From an uncultured Actinomycetes bacterium (GTDB lineage: Bacteria; Actinomycetota; Thermoleophilia; Gaiellales; F1-60-MAGs149), in the NCBI GenBank assembly GCA_903873565.1, contig CAIQOY010000354.1, positions 1-7,447 of the forward strand: a stretch of 7,447 nt of DNA, read 5' to 3'. A program made the position numbers and the translations under genes. This document shows positions 4,217 to 7,447 of this stretch, one piece after another; within the stretch, counting starts at the first letter, position 1, and each line of letters opens with the position of its first letter. Below the pieces are notes generated by a model, which was given only the letters and a program-made list of their open reading frames with translations, ran no database searches and was not told where the DNA came from.

Positions 4217-4696
4217 ATGACGGACGAGCACGAGGAGAGCGAGACCCACCGCCGGGCGACGGAGATCGCCGCCGGCCTCGCGCACCTCGAGGGCCCGCTC
4301 CTGCCCATTCTCCACGCCGTCCAGCACGAGTTCGGCTGCGTGCCCGAGGACGCGATCCGCGCGATCGCCAAGGTCCTCAACCTCGGCCGCGCCGAGGTCC
4401 ACGGCACGATGACCTTCTACCCCGACTACCGCCAGGAGCCGGGCGGGGCGCGCACGCTCAAGCTCTGCCGCGCCGAGGCCTGCCAGTCGATGGGCGGCGA
4501 CGCCCTCGCCGACGAGGCCCGCCGGATCCTCGGGATCGACTTCCACGAGACGACCGCCGACGGCGCCCTCACCCTCGAGCCGGTCTACTGCCTCGGCCTC
4601 TGCGCCTGCGCGCCGGCCGCGATGCTCGACCACGAGGTCCACGGCCGCGTCACCCCCGAGACGATCGGCCGCCTCGCGACGGGGGTCGGCGCGTGA
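4217..4696 (+). CDS. fdsG: NAD-dependent formate dehydrogenase gamma subunit (NuoE-like)
   Basis: A 159-residue protein homologous to the 24-kDa/NuoE subunit of complex I. It has an N-terminal helical region (about 12-75, including LPILHAVQHEFGCVP and VHGTMTFYPDYRQEP) and a thioredoxin-like C-terminal domain holding one [2Fe-2S] cluster. The four expected ligands are present as Cys84-x4-Cys89 (LCRAEACQS) and Cys125-x3-Cys129 (YCLGLC). In soluble formate dehydrogenases this subunit sits beside the FMN protein. Its length matches FdsG proteins. The frame is open upstream, but the ATG at 4217 is preceded by GGGGAG with 5 nt spacing, and the upstream translation (Arg/Gly-rich) does not look like the family. 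It is the first gene of the operon and its TGA overlaps the next gene's GTG by 4 nt. A stand-alone NADH-dehydrogenase or hydrogenase NuoE is excluded by the formate dehydrogenase alpha gene downstream. Confidence 0.95.
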   Translation: MTDEHEESETHRRATEIAAGLAHLEGPLLPILHAVQHEFGCVPEDAIRAIAKVLNLGRAEVHGTMTFYPDYRQEPGGARTLKLCRAEACQSMGGDALADEARRILGIDFHETTADGALTLEPVYCLGLCACAPAAMLDHEVHGRVTPETIGRLATGVGA

Positions 4697-6246
4697 CCCG
4701 CGTCTACGTCCCCCGCGACGCCGCCGCCCTCGCGCTCGGCGCCGACGCCGTCGTCGTCGCCCTCGAGACGGAGGCCGCCGTGCGCGGCCTCGACCTCGAG
4801 ATCGTGCGCAACGGCTCGCGCGGCATGATCTGGCTCGAGCCGCTGGTCGAGGTCGAGACGGACGCGGGCCGCGTCGCCTACGGCCCCATCACCGCCGACG
4901 ACGTGCCGGGCCTGCTCGACGCCGGGCTCCTGACGGGCGGCGAGCACGCGCTCGGCCACGGCCCGACCGAGGCGATCCCCTTCTTCGCGCGCCAGACGCG
5001 CCTCACCTTCGCCCGCTGCGGCGTCACCGACCCGCTGTCCCTCGAGGACTACGAGGCGCACGGCGGGCTCAAGGGCCTGCGCGCGGCGATCGCCATGGCC
5101 CCCGCCGACGTCGTCCAGGCCGTCACCGACTCGGGCCTGCGCGGCCGCGGCGGCGCCGGCTTCCCCACCGGCATCAAGTGGCGCACCGTGCTCGAGACGA
5201 GCGCGGACCGCAAGTACATCGTCTGCAACGCCGACGAGGGCGACTCCGGCACCTTCGCCGACCGCATGATCATGGAGGGCGACCCGTTCGTCCTGATCGA
5301 GGGCATGGTCATCAGCGGCCTCGCCGTCGAGGCCACGAAGGGCTTCATCTACGTGCGCTCCGAGTACCCGCACGCGATCGAGGCGCTCGAGTCCGCGATC
5401 GCCACCGCCAGCGCGCACGGCATCCTCGGACCCGACGTGCTCGGCTCCGGCCGCGCGTTCGACCTCGAGGTGCGGGTCGGCGCCGGCGCCTACGTCTGCG
5501 GCGAGGAGACGTCGCTCCTGAACAGCCTCGAGGGCAAGCGCGGCATCGTGCGCTCCAAGCCGCCGCTGCCCGCCCACGAGGGGCTGTTCGGCAAGCCGAC
5601 CGTGATCAACAACGTGATCTCGCTGGCCTCGGTGCCGGTGATCCTCGCCGAGGGCCCGGCCGCCTACCAGGAGTACGGCGTCGGCCGCTCGCGCGGCACG
5701 ATCCCGATCCAGCTGGCCGGCAACGTGAAGCACGGCGGCCTCTTCGAGGCCGCCTTCGGCATGACGCTCGGCGAGCTCGTCGACGACGTCTGCGGCGGCA
5801 CCCTCAGCGGCCGCCCCGTCAAGGCCGTCCAGGTCGGCGGCCCGCTCGGCGCCTACTTCCCCCGCGCGCTCTTCGACACCCCGTTCGACTACGAGGCGTT
5901 CGCCGCCAAGGACGGGCTGATCGGCCACGCCGGCGTGACGATCTTCGACGACACGGCCGACATGCTCAGCCAGGCCCGCTTCGCGTTCGAGTTCTGCGCC
6001 GTCGAGAGTTGCGGCAAGTGCACCCCGTGCCGGATCGGCTCGACGCGCGGCGTCGAGACGATCGAGAAGATCCGCCAGGGCGAGGACGTGCCCGCCCAGA
6101 TCGAGCTGATCGAGGACCTCTGCGAGACCATGAAGTACGGCTCGCTGTGCGCCCTCGGCGGCTTCACCCCGTACCCCGTGATGAGCGTGCTCAACCACTT
6201 CCGCGACGAGGTCGTCCCCGCGCCGCAGGAGACCCCCGCCCGCTAG
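4693..6246 (+). CDS. fdsB: NAD-dependent formate dehydrogenase beta subunit (NuoF-like)
   Basis: A 517-residue NuoF-type flavoprotein that carries FMN and the NAD+ site and transfers electrons from the Fe-S chain to NAD+. Residues 1 to about 100 form the thioredoxin-like N-terminal domain typical of FdsB; it has no cysteine, so it holds no cluster. The core follows: GLRGRGGAGFPTGIKW (148-163, nucleotide-binding glycine loop), CNADEGDSGTFADR (178-191, FMN contacts), GAGAYVCGEETSLLNSLEG (263-281) and FGKPTVINNV (299-308). Cys440, Cys443 and Cys446 in ESCGKCTPCR, with Cys486 in CALGG, ligate one [4Fe-4S] cluster. Length is close to other FdsB proteins. The GTG start overlaps the fdsG stop as GTGA, so translation is coupled. 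All catalytic and cluster residues I can check are intact. Confidence 0.96.
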   Translation: MTRVYVPRDAAALALGADAVVVALETEAAVRGLDLEIVRNGSRGMIWLEPLVEVETDAGRVAYGPITADDVPGLLDAGLLTGGEHALGHGPTEAIPFFARQTRLTFARCGVTDPLSLEDYEAHGGLKGLRAAIAMAPADVVQAVTDSGLRGRGGAGFPTGIKWRTVLETSADRKYIVCNADEGDSGTFADRMIMEGDPFVLIEGMVISGLAVEATKGFIYVRSEYPHAIEALESAIATASAHGILGPDVLGSGRAFDLEVRVGAGAYVCGEETSLLNSLEGKRGIVRSKPPLPAHEGLFGKPTVINNVISLASVPVILAEGPAAYQEYGVGRSRGTIPIQLAGNVKHGGLFEAAFGMTLGELVDDVCGGTLSGRPVKAVQVGGPLGAYFPRALFDTPFDYEAFAAKDGLIGHAGVTIFDDTADMLSQARFAFEFCAVESCGKCTPCRIGSTRGVETIEKIRQGEDVPAQIELIEDLCETMKYGSLCALGGFTPYPVMSVLNHFRDEVVPAPQETPAR

Positions 6247-6251
6247 GCCGC

Positions 6252-6258
6252 GAGGAGG
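6252..6258 (+). promoter_or_regulatory. Ribosome binding site deciding the fdsA start
   Basis: GAGGAGG ends 5 nt before the ATG at 6264. Another ATG at 6259 directly touches the site and meets a stop two codons later, so 6264 is the start used. Confidence 0.75.
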
Positions 6259-6263
6259 ATGCG

Positions 6264-7447
6264 ATGACCCTGATCCAGGAGACCGACTACGGGACCCCCG
6301 CCTCGCGGGCGACCGAGACCGTCACCCTCACCGTCGACGGCTTCCCGGTCACCGTGCCGGCGGGCACGTCGATCATGCGCGCCGCCGTCGAGGCCGGGAT
6401 CGAGATCCCGAAGCTCTGCGCCACCGACATGCTCGACGCGTTCGGCTCGTGCCGCCTCTGCCTCGTCGAGATCGACGGGCGCAACGGCACCCCCTCCTCC
6501 TGCACGACGCCCGTGGCCGAGGGCCTCGTGGTGCACACGCAGACCGAGCGCCTCAAGAAGCTGCGCCGCGGCGTGATGGAGCTCTACATCTCCGACCACC
6601 CCCTCGACTGCCTGACCTGCGCCGCCAACGGCGACTGCGAGCTGCAGGACCAGGCCGGCGTCGTCGGCCTGCGCGCCGTCCGCTACGGCTACGACGGCGA
6701 CAACCACGTGTTCCCGACGACCCGCGACGGGGCCGACAACTTCAAGTACATGGCGAAGGACGAGTCGAACCCGTACTTCGCCTACGACCCCTCCAAGTGC
6801 ATCGTCTGCTCGCGCTGCGTGCGCGCCTGCGAGGAGGTGCAGGGCACCTTCGCGCTCACGATCGAGGGCCGCGGCTTCGGCAGCCGCGTCTCGGCCGGCA
6901 TGCACGAGTCGTTCCTGAACTCCGACTGCGTCTCCTGCGGCGCCTGCGTGCAGGCCTGCCCGACGGGCACGCTGATGGAGAAGTCGGTCTACGAGATCGG
7001 CACGCCCGACCGCAGCGTGGTCACGACCTGCGCCTACTGCGGCGTCGGCTGCAACTTCAAGGCCGAGCTGCGCGGCAACGAGCTCGTGCGGATGGTGCCC
7101 TACAAGGACGGCAAGGCCAACCGCGGCCACTCCTGCGTCAAGGGGCGCTTCGCCTTCGGCTACGCCGCCCACCCCGACCGCATCCTCAACCCGATGGTCC
7201 GCGACAAGGTCACCGACCCCTGGCGCGAGGTCAGCTGGGACGAGGCCTTCGCGCACGTGGCCGAGCGCTTCGCGGCGATCCAGGCCCAGCACGGCGTCGC
7301 CTCGATCGGCGGCATCACCTCGTCGCGCTGCACCAACGAGGAGACCTACCTCGTCCAGAAGCTGATCCGCCAGGGCTTCCGCAACAACAACGTCGACACC
7401 TGCGCCCGCGTCTGCCACTCGCCGACGGGCTACGGCCTCGGCCAGAC
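6264..7447 (+). CDS. fdsA: NAD-dependent formate dehydrogenase alpha subunit, N-terminal 394 residues (cut by window end)
   Basis: The catalytic subunit, which oxidises formate to CO2 at a bis-pterin Mo (or W) centre; complete FdsA proteins have roughly 900-1000 residues. The visible N-terminus is NuoG-like. A [2Fe-2S] domain has Cys52, Cys63, Cys66 and Cys80. A His-Cys3 [4Fe-4S] site has His112, Cys116, Cys119 and Cys125. Two ferredoxin-type [4Fe-4S] motifs follow: Cys179/182/185/189 and Cys222/225/228/232. Next is the formate dehydrogenase cluster Cys256-x2-Cys259-x3-Cys263 with Cys291, followed by the conserved Lys293. The segment DTCARVCHSPTGYG (378-391) contains the metal-ligating Cys384 (codon TGC at 7413-7415) and His385, equivalent to Sec140/His141 of E. 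coli FdhF; this enzyme uses cysteine, not selenocysteine. It lies 17 nt after fdsB in the same operon. The rest of the gene, and probably fdsC/fdsD-type maturation genes, should lie beyond the right edge. Confidence 0.96.
   Translation, partial: MTLIQETDYGTPASRATETVTLTVDGFPVTVPAGTSIMRAAVEAGIEIPKLCATDMLDAFGSCRLCLVEIDGRNGTPSSCTTPVAEGLVVHTQTERLKKLRRGVMELYISDHPLDCLTCAANGDCELQDQAGVVGLRAVRYGYDGDNHVFPTTRDGADNFKYMAKDESNPYFAYDPSKCIVCSRCVRACEEVQGTFALTIEGRGFGSRVSAGMHESFLNSDCVSCGACVQACPTGTLMEKSVYEIGTPDRSVVTTCAYCGVGCNFKAELRGNELVRMVPYKDGKANRGHSCVKGRFAFGYAAHPDRILNPMVRDKVTDPWREVSWDEAFAHVAERFAAIQAQHGVASIGGITSSRCTNEETYLVQKLIRQGFRNNNVDTCARVCHSPTGYGLGQ

Noticed and set aside
4585..6198. 537-aa minus-strand ORF opposite fdsB
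   Set aside because: It is rich in Ala/Asp/Arg/His/Val repeats and is a mirror of the strongly biased fdsB codons; fdsB is unambiguous.
7413..7415. Possible selenocysteine at the formate dehydrogenase active site
   Set aside because: The codon is TGC (cysteine), not TGA, so no SECIS element is expected.
6243..7418. 391-aa minus-strand ORF opposite fdsA
   Set aside because: It is an antisense shadow of the fdsA codons, with no recognisable motif and an unnatural Ala/Val/Asp/Gly composition.

Overview
The window is about 7.4 kb of very GC-rich DNA, with almost every codon ending in G or C and only short AT-richer patches at promoters. It looks like a chromosomal segment of a high-GC actinobacterium-like organism, possibly a deep-branching lineage such as Thermoleophilia. 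That assignment is inferred from base composition, TAnnnT-type promoters placed directly against start codons, and gene content; it cannot be proved here. I see no mobile element, CRISPR array, tRNA or rRNA.

Layout. On the minus strand at the left, a sugar-porter MFS transporter (144-1586) is followed 9 nt downstream by tenA (thiaminase II family), which runs off the left edge. Divergent from it on the plus strand are an FMN nitroreductase-family protein (1751-2377), an extremely acidic 43-residue protein (2476-2607) with its own promoter and ribosome binding site, and a small two-helix membrane protein (2650-2883). A P1-family (DmpA/BapA-like) self-processing aminopeptidase lies convergent on the minus strand (2887-4020). 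To the right, divergent from the peptidase, begins an operon for a soluble NAD-dependent, molybdenum- or tungsten-containing formate dehydrogenase in the order fdsG-fdsB-fdsA. fdsA is cut by the right edge after 394 codons, just past the catalytic cysteine.

How the parts work together. FdsA should oxidise formate to CO2 at a metal-pterin centre and pass electrons along a chain of Fe-S clusters to FdsB (FMN, NAD+ site) with FdsG (2Fe-2S), giving NADH. The fdsG/fdsB reading frames overlap by 4 nt, and fdsA follows after 17 nt with a strong Shine-Dalgarno sequence, so this is one transcription unit. The other genes show no clear functional link to formate oxidation.

The most interesting unexplained signals are regulatory. 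An identical 12-bp element containing TAGGGT sits exactly 5 nt before the start codons of two unrelated minus-strand genes, and a TAGCGT lies 7 nt before the nitroreductase start; together they suggest leaderless transcription. A 24-bp near-perfect palindrome lies just upstream of the nitroreductase promoter. An ATAGGTTT 8-mer is shared by two intergenic regions, and in the formate dehydrogenase promoter it forms a LysR-type dyad. The 43-residue acidic protein is the least explained gene.
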